Part shown: piece by piece, positions 28,067 to 35,738 of the stretch
Layout: every line of letters begins with the position of its first letter
Numbering within the stretch: position 1 is the stretch's first letter
Assembly: GCF_020906275.1 (NCBI RefSeq)
Contig: NZ_CP086727.1
Location: forward strand, 930,001-994,000
DNA: 64,000 nt
Reading direction: 5' to 3'
Source of the DNA: Parasphingorhabdus litoris DSM 22379
GTDB lineage: Bacteria > Pseudomonadota > Alphaproteobacteria > Sphingomonadales > Sphingomonadaceae
Notes under the pieces: model-generated
Databases searched by the model: none
What the model was told of the DNA's origin: nothing
The model's input: only the letters and a program-made list of their open reading frames with translations
Translations under genes and position numbers: made by a program

Positions 28067-28320
28067 ACGCGGATGATCTTTTCCATCCGCCGGTCAAGCG
28101 CAGCATTACGATTGCAGGGCATCAAACATCTATTACTCTGGAGCCGTTGTTTTGGAGGCTACTAAGGATGGCAGCCGAAAAACAGGGGCTACCGATAAAC
28201 GCTTTAGTGGCGCAAATTGACGTTCAGCGATTGGACGCTGAGGAACCACCGGCCCTGGCGACAGCTATCCGTTTGTGGTTGACGCATGATCTTCTTGGAA
28301 ATTCTGGTCAAGCCGACTAA
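28057..28320 (+). CDS. Ribbon-helix-helix domain protein
   Basis: 87 aa. Residues about 15-60 (KRSITIAGHQTSITLEPLFW...AAEKQGLPINALVAQID) form the beta strand-helix-helix pattern of the RHH_4 family, small alphaproteobacterial proteins assumed to bind DNA as dimers. Its targets are unknown. It begins inside the end of hemH (10-bp overlap) and ends 9 bp before crcB, so it could regulate its own operon, but this is inference. Confidence 0.8.
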   Translation: MDLDADDLFHPPVKRSITIAGHQTSITLEPLFWRLLRMAAEKQGLPINALVAQIDVQRLDAEEPPALATAIRLWLTHDLLGNSGQAD

Positions 28321-28329
28321 GGCAGCCTC

Positions 28330-28707
28330 ATGAATGCAACCCTTCTTGTTATGGCTGGCGGCGCAGTTGGCGCAGCCGCGCGCTATAATCTCGGGCGGCT
28401 GGTTTTTCACTGGGGCGGAACGGGTCTGCCCTATGCTACGTTGATCGCCAATCTATTGGGCGGGTTGCTGATGGGCGTGCTCGCTGGACTATTGGCACGC
28501 AGTGATTTTGTCGATGAGCCGTGGCGGTTGCTGCTCGGTGTCGGTTTGCTGGGTGGGTTTACGACCTTCTCTGCTTTTAGTTTGGAAGTTTTGAATATGA
28601 TTGAGCGCGGAAATTGGGGCATTGCTTTTGGCTATGCATTGCTGTCCGTGGTCGGATCGGTGCTCGCCTTATTTGCGGGACTTATGGCAGTGAGGGCAGT
28701 GGCATGA
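28330..28707 (+). CDS. crcB: Fluoride channel Fluc/CrcB
   Basis: 125 aa, four transmembrane helices. It has the family signatures GGAVGAAARYNLGRL, the Asn-containing pore segment TLIANLLGG and GGFTTFSAFSLE. It works as an antiparallel dimer that exports fluoride. I see no fluoride riboswitch before it; the gene lies in the middle of an operon. Its stop overlaps the rluC ATG by 4 bp. Confidence 0.95.
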   Translation: MNATLLVMAGGAVGAAARYNLGRLVFHWGGTGLPYATLIANLLGGLLMGVLAGLLARSDFVDEPWRLLLGVGLLGGFTTFSAFSLEVLNMIERGNWGIAFGYALLSVVGSVLALFAGLMAVRAVA

Positions 28708-29987
28708 GCGGCTTTGATCCCACGGCTGATAGCGGCTCCGAAGAGGAAAAGCCCAAAGGGCAGGGTAAACTCAAAGAGCAGAAGCAGGCCTTGAAAGTGT
28801 TGGATGTCCGGCAGTTTACCGTGTCCGCTGACGATGATGACATCAGGCTGGATCGCTGGTTCAAACGGCATATGGAAGATGTGCCTTTCAATGTCGTGTC
28901 ACGTTGGTCGCGCACCGGCCAATTGCGGCTGGATGGTAAACGGGTCAGCCCTGGTGATCGGGTCAATGAAGGGCAGATTATTCGCGTACCGCCCGCAGAA
29001 ATTGAACGGCCGGGCCGGGTTGCCAAGCCTCGCGCGGAGCTGTCGGCGGACCAGATTGATTTTGCGCAGGACCTCGTCATTCATAAGGACAAGTCCGCTA
29101 TTGTCGTCAACAAGCCGCCAGGACTGGCGACGCAAGGTGGCAGCAAGACGACAACCCACCTGGATGGTCTGCTTGATGCGCTGGCCTATGACGCAAAATC
29201 ACGGCCGAAGCTGGTCCACCGGCTCGACAAGGATACCAGCGGTGCGATCCTGCTGGCACGATCACCCGGTGCCGCCTCCTTTTTCTCAAAACGGTTTTCC
29301 GGACGTACGGCACGCAAGGTTTATTGGGCAATCGTCATGGGTGTCCCGGAAATTGCTGATGGGATGATCGACTTACCGCTGTCCAAGCAGCCTGGTTCGG
29401 GCGGTGAAAAAATGCATGTCGATGAGGAAAACGGGCAGACTGCCAAATCGCGCTACCGGATTATTGAACGCGCCGGTAACCGGGCCTGCTGGGTCGAGTT
29501 GCAGCCGTTCACTGGACGGACCCATCAGCTTCGTGTGCATATGGCAGCGATCGGTCACCCGATATTGGGCGATGGCAAATATGGCGGGAAAGATGCATTT
29601 CTAACCGGTTCTATCAGCCGCAAAATGCATCTGCATGCTCGGCGTTTGCGTATCGACCATCCTGATGGGCACAAGCTGGACGTCAAGGCTGATCTGCCAC
29701 CTCATTTTGCCGAAACAATTGAAGGGTTGGGTCTGGATCTCGAGCTAGGTGACCTGCCGCTTGAAGAGAACAAACCCGGCGGGAAAGCTGTTCGCAAGCA
29801 ACAGGCAAGAGCCCACGCTAAACAGATCCGCAAGGACAAACGGGGCGAAAGGCGGGCTCGCGGCGAAAGCAAGGGCAAACCCGCAAAGGCTGGAAAACCC
29901 ACCAAACGTGATCGTCCCAATGCCGGAAAAGCCACGCATAAGAAAAACATGCCGCACAAGGCTAAAGTTAAGCGAAAGGGCCGTTAA
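28704..29987 (+). CDS. rluC: 23S rRNA pseudouridine synthase RluC/RluD type, with basic C-terminal tail
   Basis: 427 aa from the ATG at 28704 that overlaps the crcB stop. An S4 RNA-binding domain (DIRLDRWFKRHMEDVPFN ... LRLDGKRV) precedes the synthase domain, whose catalytic Asp is in LVHRLDKDTSGAIL, with GRTHQLRVHMAAIGHPILGD further on. The domain ends near residue 350; a tail of about 65 residues, almost all Lys, Arg, Ala, Gly and Pro, follows and probably binds rRNA. RluC modifies uridines 955, 2504 and 2580 (E. coli numbering); the exact sites here are not known. Confidence 0.9.
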   Translation: MSGFDPTADSGSEEEKPKGQGKLKEQKQALKVLDVRQFTVSADDDDIRLDRWFKRHMEDVPFNVVSRWSRTGQLRLDGKRVSPGDRVNEGQIIRVPPAEIERPGRVAKPRAELSADQIDFAQDLVIHKDKSAIVVNKPPGLATQGGSKTTTHLDGLLDALAYDAKSRPKLVHRLDKDTSGAILLARSPGAASFFSKRFSGRTARKVYWAIVMGVPEIADGMIDLPLSKQPGSGGEKMHVDEENGQTAKSRYRIIERAGNRACWVELQPFTGRTHQLRVHMAAIGHPILGDGKYGGKDAFLTGSISRKMHLHARRLRIDHPDGHKLDVKADLPPHFAETIEGLGLDLELGDLPLEENKPGGKAVRKQQARAHAKQIRKDKRGERRARGESKGKPAKAGKPTKRDRPNAGKATHKKNMPHKAKVKRKGR

Positions 29988-30622
29988 TGCATCCTAATCC
30001 CGCGTTTCGATGGCCCAAGTCAGCCAATGACCATGCTGATGCGGATGAACGCGCTGCTCTCGAAGCGCTGATTGCCCAAATCGGCTTCGGCATGATATTC
30101 GCGACCACGCCTGATGGGCCGCGCGTCGCCCATGTGCCCGTTTTTTCGACAGGTGACGGGGCGCTACAATTTCATCTATCGCGCGGAAATGCGCTCACCA
30201 AATCTTTACCGGGAATGACAGCTTTATGTGTGATCAATGGGCCGGAAGCCTATATCAGCCCTGATTGGTACGGGATCGACGATCAGGTTCCGACCTGGAA
30301 TTATTTGTCGCTCGAGTTGGAGGGACCGGTTCGTGAAATGGAACGGGAAGGGCTGGTCGGTTTGCTCGATGATCTCGCTGCTCAGAATGAAGAGAAACTC
30401 GCACCGAAAACGCCCTGGAATCGTGACAAAATGGATGCCGGAAAGTTTGACAAGATGGTTGATTCGATTGTCGGGTTCGAGATGGAAATCATGGCGTGGC
30501 GGCCAACTGCTAAGTTTAGCCAGAACAAGACTGCGGAGGCCCGTAACAATGCTGCAGATGCGCTGGATGCGATTGGCCGGCGAGCCGTTGCCCATATGAT
30601 GCGGGAGTTTAGTTCCAAATGA
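29987..30622 (+). CDS. PaiB-like FMN-binding negative transcriptional regulator family protein
   Basis: 211 aa. It begins MHPNPAFRWP and shows the family segments GFGMIFATTPDGPRVAHVPVF, HLSRGNALTK, AYISPDWYG, VPTWNYLSLELEGPV. This is a split-barrel flavin fold; Bacillus PaiB was named a regulator of sporulation and protease genes, but the molecular function is unclear in proteobacteria. It overlaps rluC by one base (TAATG) and the HAD gene by 4 bp. Confidence 0.88.
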   Translation: MHPNPAFRWPKSANDHADADERAALEALIAQIGFGMIFATTPDGPRVAHVPVFSTGDGALQFHLSRGNALTKSLPGMTALCVINGPEAYISPDWYGIDDQVPTWNYLSLELEGPVREMEREGLVGLLDDLAAQNEEKLAPKTPWNRDKMDAGKFDKMVDSIVGFEMEIMAWRPTAKFSQNKTAEARNNAADALDAIGRRAVAHMMREFSSK

Positions 30623-31272
30623 ACAAGCTCGCGCTGTTTGATTGTGACGGTACGATGGTCGATAGCCAGGCCAATATCTGCGCCTCTATGGATCAGGCTT
30701 TCGTTGCCCACGGCCTGACTCCGCCCGATCATCACCAAACCCGGAGGATCGTCGGCCTTAGCCTTCAAGAAGCCGTTCGCAAGCTTTTGCCGGGTGAGGA
30801 TGACAAATTGGTCGCTGCTGTGACCCAGTCATACCGTGATGGCTTCTTCGCAATGCGGGAACAGGGCGCAGTGCAGGAGCCACTTTATGATGGTTTGCTA
30901 GGCCTGATTGACCGGCTCGACAGCGACGGTTGGATGCTTGGCGTTGCCACCGGAAAGTCTGATCGCGGGCTCAACCATGTTCTTGAAACCCATGGGCTCA
31001 AAGATCGGTTTGTGACCTTGCAGACGGCGGATCGGCATCCTTCAAAACCGCATCCGGCGATGGTGGAGCTGGCGATCAGCGAGGCCGGGGCAGCGGCAGA
31101 AACCACTGCCATGATCGGTGATACCAGTTTCGATATGGAAATGGGTGTCAATGCTGCTGTTCGGCCAATTGGGGTGGATTGGGGCTATCATGACAGTCAT
31201 GAATTGCTGACCGCAGGAGCACAAATCGTCGCCGAGACGATGGATGAACTTTACGAGGCCCTCAATCAATGA
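30619..31272 (+). CDS. HAD-IA family phosphatase (phosphoglycolate-phosphatase-like)
   Basis: 217 aa. HAD motif I is LFDCDGTMVDS (nucleophile Asp8), motif II GVATGKSD, motif III K in HPSKPHPAM and motif IV MIGDTSFDMEM. A four-helix C1 cap lies between motifs I and II. Such enzymes dephosphorylate small phosphomonoesters; the natural substrate is not predictable. Overlaps both neighbours by 4 bp. The order rluC - HAD - small membrane protein - ATP12 resembles that in other sphingomonads, as far as I recall. Confidence 0.88.
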   Translation: MNKLALFDCDGTMVDSQANICASMDQAFVAHGLTPPDHHQTRRIVGLSLQEAVRKLLPGEDDKLVAAVTQSYRDGFFAMREQGAVQEPLYDGLLGLIDRLDSDGWMLGVATGKSDRGLNHVLETHGLKDRFVTLQTADRHPSKPHPAMVELAISEAGAAAETTAMIGDTSFDMEMGVNAAVRPIGVDWGYHDSHELLTAGAQIVAETMDELYEALNQ

Positions 31273-31574
31273 CCAAGCAACCGGAAAAATATGACGATCC
31301 GATTTATGTCGCTGATCCGGAAAAGGAAAAACAGGCCAAGACATTGCATTTCATGGTCAGCATCATTCGCTTGCTCGGCATAGCGATATTGATGCTGGGT
31401 ATCGCTATCGCTCTGGGACGGTTGGCCGGAATACCCGCTGCAGTCGGTTATGTACTGGTCGTGCTTGGCCTTGCGCAGACCTGGGTTATCCCATTTGTGA
31501 TGGTGCGGTCTTTCGTCAAACGGCGGGTAGCCGAAGAAGCCGAAAGAGAAGCGGCCGATGAAAAAATTCTATAA
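31269..31574 (+). CDS. Small membrane protein, unknown function
   Basis: 101 aa with two transmembrane helices (about 36-56 and 60-82: LLGIAILMLGIAIALGRL and VGYVLVVLGLAQTWVIPFVMV) between charged ends. No domain is recognised. It overlaps the HAD gene by 4 bp and the ATP12 gene by 17 bp, so its translation is coupled to both; a role in ATP synthase assembly is possible only by position. Confidence 0.8.
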   Translation: MTKQPEKYDDPIYVADPEKEKQAKTLHFMVSIIRLLGIAILMLGIAIALGRLAGIPAAVGYVLVVLGLAQTWVIPFVMVRSFVKRRVAEEAEREAADEKIL

Positions 31575-32256
31575 ACAGGCTGCTAGCGCTGCGATCGATA
31601 GCGGTTTTGCAATTCATCTGGATGGCCGCCCCGTAAAAACGCCGGCGCGCAATCCGCTCCATCTTCCTACCCTTCAGCTGGCCGACGCGATTGCCGCAGA
31701 GTGGGCCGGACAAGGTGACGAGATTGACCCAGCGACCATGCCGCTAACTGCGCTAGCCCAAGGCGCGCTCGACCAGGTTGCTCACGAACGGGAGCGCATT
31801 GTTGGACGCATCGCGGCTTTTGCGGACAGCGACATGCTCTATTATCGCGGTGATGATAGTCAGCAGGCATTGATCGATCATCAGGCTGAAAAGTGGGATC
31901 CGCTGCTCGAATGGGCGCGTCAACGCTATGATGTCAGTTTTACTTTGACATACGGGATCATGCATCAGTCGCAATCGAAGCAAACCATCGTCCGGCTTTC
32001 CGAAGCTGTCGAAGCACAAGATGATTTTGCGCTTGCGGCCATGCTGTCTCTGGTTGGGCTCGCTGGATCACTGGTCGCGATATTGGCGCTGATCGAAGGC
32101 GCATATGATAGTGAAACACTATGGCCGCTCATGAATCTGGAAGAGCTTTGGCAGGAGGAGCAATGGGGAAGTGACGATCTCGCCTCCCAAAATCGAGCGA
32201 TCAAAAAGGATGAATTTTTAGCTGCTGCGCATTTTTTTGCCCTTTCTCGTACTTAG
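31558..32256 (+). CDS. ATP12 family F1-ATPase assembly chaperone
   Basis: 232 aa. The family pattern is clear: GFAIHLDGRPVKTPARNPL at residues 15-33, ADAIAAEWAGQGDEIDPATMPLT, and LVGLAGSLVAILALIEGAYDSETLW. ATP12 holds the F1 alpha subunit before assembly; it is shared by mitochondria and alphaproteobacteria. It is the last gene of the overlapping run that begins at mrp. Confidence 0.92.
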   Translation: MKKFYKQAASAAIDSGFAIHLDGRPVKTPARNPLHLPTLQLADAIAAEWAGQGDEIDPATMPLTALAQGALDQVAHERERIVGRIAAFADSDMLYYRGDDSQQALIDHQAEKWDPLLEWARQRYDVSFTLTYGIMHQSQSKQTIVRLSEAVEAQDDFALAAMLSLVGLAGSLVAILALIEGAYDSETLWPLMNLEELWQEEQWGSDDLASQNRAIKKDEFLAAAHFFALSRT

Positions 32257-32277
32257 TTTTTCCCTTTTGCGCCATTT

Positions 32278-32306
32278 TCCGTTACAGGCCTGTAACTGTA
32301 AACGGA
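32278..32306 (+). promoter_or_regulatory. Palindrome and alternative hairpin before amn
   Basis: GTTACAGGCCTGTAAC (32281-32296) is a perfect 16-bp palindrome. An overlapping hairpin can form between TCCGTTACAG (32278-32287) and CTGTAAACGGA (32296-32306), with one bulge, and would pair with the start of the amn ribosome site (CGGAGA, 32303-32308). So the element could be a protein operator or an RNA switch of two exclusive hairpins. No known motif is assigned. Confidence 0.45.
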
Positions 32307-32312
32307 GACTAC

Positions 32313-33770
32313 ATGACGATTTCTTCCCCACGCCAATCCTTGGCGCTTTGCGATAGCCCGGCAGCGGCCGTCGCTCTTCTCGAGAAACTTTACCAAGAAC
32401 AAATAGATCTGATTACCGAGCGTTTTGCCCGTTATGCCAAGGGCGATTTGTCCGATGGCGACCGCGAGCAGGGGGTCTATCCGATGATTTCGGTTGAGAT
32501 CCCGGCCGATCAGGCAACCGAAACCAGCAATCTAGCATCGGGCCGGATTTCCGACATTAATTGCTACAGCACAACGATCAGCCAGCCCAAGCTTTATCGC
32601 CGGTATCTGCTGGATCAGTTGGAACGGATCAACCGCATCTTCACGGCGAAGATCCATGTCGGTCTGTCTGACACACCCATCCCATTGGCTTTCGCAATTG
32701 AAAATGCTGCAGGTGGGCTCGACAGAGACCGCAAGGATGCCCTGCCCAATCATTTCCACACACCCAATCTGGTTAAGACCAATGACGAGATTGTCGACGG
32801 CGGCCAGATTTTTCAGGATGATGTCGACAGCGCACTGTCCCTGTTCACTGCCGAGCGCGTGGACTATTCACTGCACCGCATCCGTCACTATTGCGCGACC
32901 GATCCAGAATATTTCCAGCCCTTTATATTGTTCACAAACTATCAGCGCTATGTCGATGAATTTATCGAATTTGGGTTGGAAGAGGTTGAATCTGGCAAGG
33001 CGGAAATGCTGGTTGAACCAGGCAACCGGATTACAGGCGCAGATGGCAAGCCATCCTGTCCGCCGATCGCCAAGCCACCGCAAATGCCAGCCTATCATCT
33101 CGTTCGCAAGGATGGCAGCCCTGGTGTGACTTTGGTCAACATGGGTGTTGGCCCGTCCAATGCCAAAACAATCACGGATCATCTGGCCGTCTTGCGCCCT
33201 CATGTCTGGCTGATGATCGGGCATTGCGGCGCATTGCGCCGGACGCAGCGACTGGGCGACTATGTTTTGGCGCATGCTTATTTACGCGATGACAATGTCC
33301 TCGACGACGTTTTGCCACCGAGCATTCCGCTACCGACCATTGCCGAAGTGCAATTGGCGCTGACGAAAGCTGTTCAGGAAGAAACAGGCATTGATCAGTC
33401 GCAACTGAAACAACATTTGCGCACGGGTACGGTGGTGACCACCGGCGATCGCAACTGGGAGCTGCGTTTCGAGCAAATCGCCAAGCGCCTCAATCAGTCC
33501 CGCGCTATCGCCATTGATATGGAATCGGCGACGGTTGCGGCCAATGGCTATCGCTACCGAGTGCCCTATGGAACATTGCTCTGTGCATCGGACAAGCCGC
33601 TTCATGGAGAGATTAAGCTGCCCGGAATGGCGGACGCGTTCTATCAGGAACGGGTTGGTCAGCATTTGGCGATAGGTTTGCGAACGATTGACCTGCTTGC
33701 GAAGGAAGCAGATGCCGGGACTTTGCACTCACGGAAACTGCGCAGCTTTGGCGAACCTCTCTTTCGGTAG
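32313..33770 (+). CDS. amn: AMP nucleosidase
   Basis: 485 aa, full length. It hydrolyses AMP to adenine and ribose 5-phosphate in purine balance. The N-terminal AMP-nucleosidase-specific domain (YPMISVEIPADQATETSN) is followed by the phosphorylase-fold domain with VNMGVGPSNAKTITDHLAVLRP, GHCGALRRTQRLGDYVLAHAYLRD and AIDMESATVAANGYRYRVPYG. The ribosome site CGGAGA is 4-5 bp before the ATG and may be sequestered by the upstream hairpin. Confidence 0.95.
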   Translation: MTISSPRQSLALCDSPAAAVALLEKLYQEQIDLITERFARYAKGDLSDGDREQGVYPMISVEIPADQATETSNLASGRISDINCYSTTISQPKLYRRYLLDQLERINRIFTAKIHVGLSDTPIPLAFAIENAAGGLDRDRKDALPNHFHTPNLVKTNDEIVDGGQIFQDDVDSALSLFTAERVDYSLHRIRHYCATDPEYFQPFILFTNYQRYVDEFIEFGLEEVESGKAEMLVEPGNRITGADGKPSCPPIAKPPQMPAYHLVRKDGSPGVTLVNMGVGPSNAKTITDHLAVLRPHVWLMIGHCGALRRTQRLGDYVLAHAYLRDDNVLDDVLPPSIPLPTIAEVQLALTKAVQEETGIDQSQLKQHLRTGTVVTTGDRNWELRFEQIAKRLNQSRAIAIDMESATVAANGYRYRVPYGTLLCASDKPLHGEIKLPGMADAFYQERVGQHLAIGLRTIDLLAKEADAGTLHSRKLRSFGEPLFR

Positions 33771-33780
33771 CCACAATCCT

Positions 33781-33939
33781 CCTCTCCCCTTGAGGGAGAG
33801 GAAACGAGAGCTTGGCAGCTTGTCTGCCTAGCGAAGTTGGAGAGGGGGATCGCTTGATGAGCACTCTCTACCCCCTCACCAAGATTTTCTAGCAAACAAG
33901 TTTGCAAGCAAATCTGTCCTCTCCCTCAGCGGGGAGAGG
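33781..33939. repeat. Composite REP/BIME-type element
   Basis: Two hairpins with the same 8-bp arms CCTCTCCC / GGGAGAGG (33781-33801, loop 5; 33918-33939, loop 6) flank a third inverted pair GAGGGGG / CCCCCTC (33842-33848 with 33871-33877). Between them are small repeats such as AGCAAACAAGTTTGCAAGC. The layout is that of bacterial interspersed mosaic elements. It lies after amn and before ompW and may act as transcript end or stabiliser. Confidence 0.75.
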
Positions 33940-34241
33940 AATAACCCGCCAAATTCCAATGAAGTTCACAACATGCACATAGTCCTTTGGGCCTTTTTCT
34001 TGAGCAATAATAATTCAAAGTTCACACAATTCTCACTCCCTTTTAGGTAGGCAGGTGAGCATCTTCTCAATTGTCAAAGAGCCAGCGCGAACCATGCCAC
34101 AGGCAGCCCTTTGTAGGACAGAAGAAATACCAAAAACGGTCTGCATTTGACCCAGATCAAAAATATTGTTGCGATGGATCAATGCGGCTCCTTCCTGCTC
34201 TTCCTAACCATCATTGGGAACCAAGTAAGAAGGATTTTCCA
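33940..34241. other. Long 5' region of ompW
   Basis: About 300 bp without a convincing gene. The ompW frame is open back to 34071 but that stretch has no signal-peptide or barrel character. It holds the FNR-like box at 34147-34160; no other motif is evident. Confidence 0.5.
34147..34160. promoter_or_regulatory. FNR/CRP-family box TTGACCCAGATCAA before ompW
   Basis: It matches the FNR/Anr consensus TTGAT-N4-ATCAA at nine of ten fixed positions and is flanked by an extra T and A, making TTTGA-N6-TCAAA symmetric. It is 82 bp upstream of the ompW ATG. OmpW is controlled by FNR in enterobacteria, which makes the call plausible. Confidence 0.6.
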
Positions 34242-34910
34242 ATGCGTAAAATGACAAAGTTTCTTGCCCTTGCTGCGGTTTCGGGCACGGCCATTACTTC
34301 TGTGCCGGCCTTTGCCGAGCAAGGCGATATTTTGGTGCGTGTCCGTGCCATCAACGTGATGCCAAGCGAGGAAAGCAGCTCAATCCTGCCTGCCTTCCCC
34401 GGTGAGCAGGTAAGCGTCGATAACAGCCCTGCGCCGGAAGTGGATATCACTTATATGGCGACCGACAATATCGGCTTTGAGCTGATTGCCGCGACCACCA
34501 AGCATAGCGCCAGCGGTGTCACCGGTACTACTGGAAGTATCGGGCGTCTGGCATCCACTTGGGTGTTGCCGCCAACCCTGACAGCGCAATATCATTTTGC
34601 CCCTGATGCCGCGATCCGGCCTTATATCGGGGCCGGCATCAACTACACGATGTTCTACAGTGAGAATGCGAGCGATGCCTTGGAAGCCGCCGTTGGTGAA
34701 ACGGATGTCAGCCTGAAGAGCAGTTTCGGATACGCACTGCAGGCGGGTTTTGATATTCCGATCAATGACCGGTTTTCGCTGAATTTCGACGTCAAATATC
34801 TCGATATCGATACAACGGCGACCCTGCGTACAACTGATGCGGGGACGCAGCGTGTAAAGATCGATCTCGATCCGATCGTGGTCGGCGTTGGCTTAGGTAT
34901 CAAGCTATAG
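34242..34910 (+). CDS. ompW: OmpW family outer membrane protein
   Basis: 222 aa from the ATG at 34242, with AGAAGGA before it. The signal peptide ends PAFAEQ near residue 24. The mature protein begins GDILVRVRAINVMPSE, the OmpW signature, and contains PTLTAQYHFAPDAAIRPYIGAGINY, FGYALQAGFDIP and SLNFDVKYLDIDTTA. It is an eight-stranded barrel for small hydrophobic molecules; OmpW in other bacteria responds to oxygen and stress. The FNR-like box upstream and the terminator downstream suggest a single-gene unit. Confidence 0.93.
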   Translation: MRKMTKFLALAAVSGTAITSVPAFAEQGDILVRVRAINVMPSEESSSILPAFPGEQVSVDNSPAPEVDITYMATDNIGFELIAATTKHSASGVTGTTGSIGRLASTWVLPPTLTAQYHFAPDAAIRPYIGAGINYTMFYSENASDALEAAVGETDVSLKSSFGYALQAGFDIPINDRFSLNFDVKYLDIDTTATLRTTDAGTQRVKIDLDPIVVGVGLGIKL

Positions 34911-34943
34911 GAATGAACTAGAACTATAGCTTCAGGGGGAGTG

Positions 34944-35007
34944 ATCACGCGAAGACGCGAAAGCCGCCGAGGAGGGACAACTCAGCCGCTTGGCGTCTTT
35001 GCGTGAT
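34944..35007. repeat. Inverted repeat with ATCACGCRAAGACGC arms
   Basis: Arms 34944-34958 and 34993-35007 match at 14 of 15 positions. The sequence GCGTCTTTGCGTGA occurs in dispersed repeats in many bacterial genomes, so this is probably a mobile REP-like unit rather than an ompW element. Confidence 0.6.
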
Positions 35008-35034
35008 TATTTTGATCGTTGGTATTTTAAATCC

Positions 35035-35074
35035 AAAAGCATCCCGGCCAATATATCGGTCGGGATGCTTTTTT
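35035..35074. terminator. Terminator downstream of ompW, probably bidirectional
   Basis: AAAAGCATCCCG (35035-35046) pairs with CGGGATGCTTTT (35061-35072) in a perfect 12-bp stem, followed on the plus strand by six T in total. On the minus strand four T follow, so it can also end the small-peptide/VOC transcript. Confidence 0.85.
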
Positions 35075-35102
35075 CGCGCTGGGACCCGGATTTCGCTGCC
35101 AA

Positions 35103-35204
35103 TTAGGCAGCAGAAGCTGTCATGATTCCGGGAACAAATGTCAAAATGGTCACGGTTGCAATCAGTGCATACATGACAGCGCATAATCGGCTTTGACTGG
35201 TCAT
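35103..35204 (-). CDS. Small membrane or secreted peptide, 33 aa
   Basis: An ORF starting at ATG 35204 with AAAGGA eight bases before it. The product MTSQSRLCAVMYALIATV... has one hydrophobic helix and ends PGIMTASAA, a form like a short signal anchor. It lies 34 bp downstream of the VOC gene on the same strand and before a shared terminator. Small size makes this call weak; the ribosome site and position are the support. Confidence 0.4.
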   Translation of the reverse strand: MTSQSRLCAVMYALIATVTILTFVPGIMTASAA

Positions 35205-35238
35205 TGGCTTTTCCTTTGGTTGGCACAAAGTAGCGATA

Positions 35239-35667
35239 TCAAGCGGCGATGGCTGATGGATCGGTATAATTGGCGAGATGGTCATCCGACGGTTCAATCG
35301 GTTTGATAATATCGATCAAAATTCCCGAATTATCGTGGGTGATGAAATGGCGCTGGCCGAATTCTTCATCTTGCAGTGGTTTGAGAATAGGCATGTTGGC
35401 TTGTTGGGCCCGATCAAACCAGGCATCGGGATCTTCAACTTCGAAATTCAAAATCAACCCTCTGGTTTCCTGGCGCATAGGCTCGGGGATCGTTTCATGA
35501 TCAAATTGCAGGATCGCGAGATTGACGCCGGGATCTTCTTCGGATTGCAGGTGCACGTACCAATCGCTGTCGAACACGGCTTTGAACCGCAAGTTATCAA
35601 TATAGAATTTCGCGCTCTCTTGAACGTCGGTCACCTGGATAACGGGATAATAGCTGGTCGTTTTCAT
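35239..35667 (-). CDS. VOC family (glyoxalase/bleomycin-resistance-like) protein
   Basis: 142 aa from ATG 35667, which has GAGGTGA in front; a GTG three codons upstream is less likely. It shows the paired beta-alpha-beta-beta-beta modules of the VOC fold ([21 protein letters not shown] ... [17 protein letters not shown]). The metal-ligand Glu expected in glyoxalase I near the C-terminus is replaced in the ILIDIIKP strand by Asp, so activity is uncertain. It is divergent from a TetR gene with two shared operators and is its likely target. Confidence 0.88.
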   Translation of the reverse strand: MKTTSYYPVIQVTDVQESAKFYIDNLRFKAVFDSDWYVHLQSEEDPGVNLAILQFDHETIPEPMRQETRGLILNFEVEDPDAWFDRAQQANMPILKPLQDEEFGQRHFITHDNSGILIDIIKPIEPSDDHLANYTDPSAIAA

Positions 35668-35691
35668 TTGCTTCACCTCTCATTTTTCAAT

Positions 35692-35708
35692 ACATACAGT
35701 TTGTATGT
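35692..35708. promoter_or_regulatory. TetR operator 1: ACATACA-N3-TGTATGT
   Basis: A perfect 7-bp inverted repeat with a 3-bp spacer in the short divergent region of the VOC and TetR genes. Its centre is 30 bp from that of the matching second site. This is the usual place for TetR autoregulation. Confidence 0.65.
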
Positions 35709-35721
35709 TTAATGACAGGTA

Positions 35722-35738
35722 ACAAACAGGCTGTATGT
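35722..35738. promoter_or_regulatory. TetR operator 2: ACAAACA-N3-TGTATGT
   Basis: The same 17-bp architecture as operator 1 with one changed base in the left arm. It ends directly before the ATG at 35739, which supports that ATG as the TetR start. Confidence 0.6.

Noticed and set aside
28300..28329. Fluoride riboswitch before crcB
   Set aside because: The gap before crcB is 9 bp inside an operon and shows no crcB-motif structure.
34071..34241. Longer N-terminus for OmpW
   Set aside because: The in-frame extension has no signal or barrel pattern and covers the FNR-like box; the ATG at 34242 has a strong ribosome site and a signal peptide.
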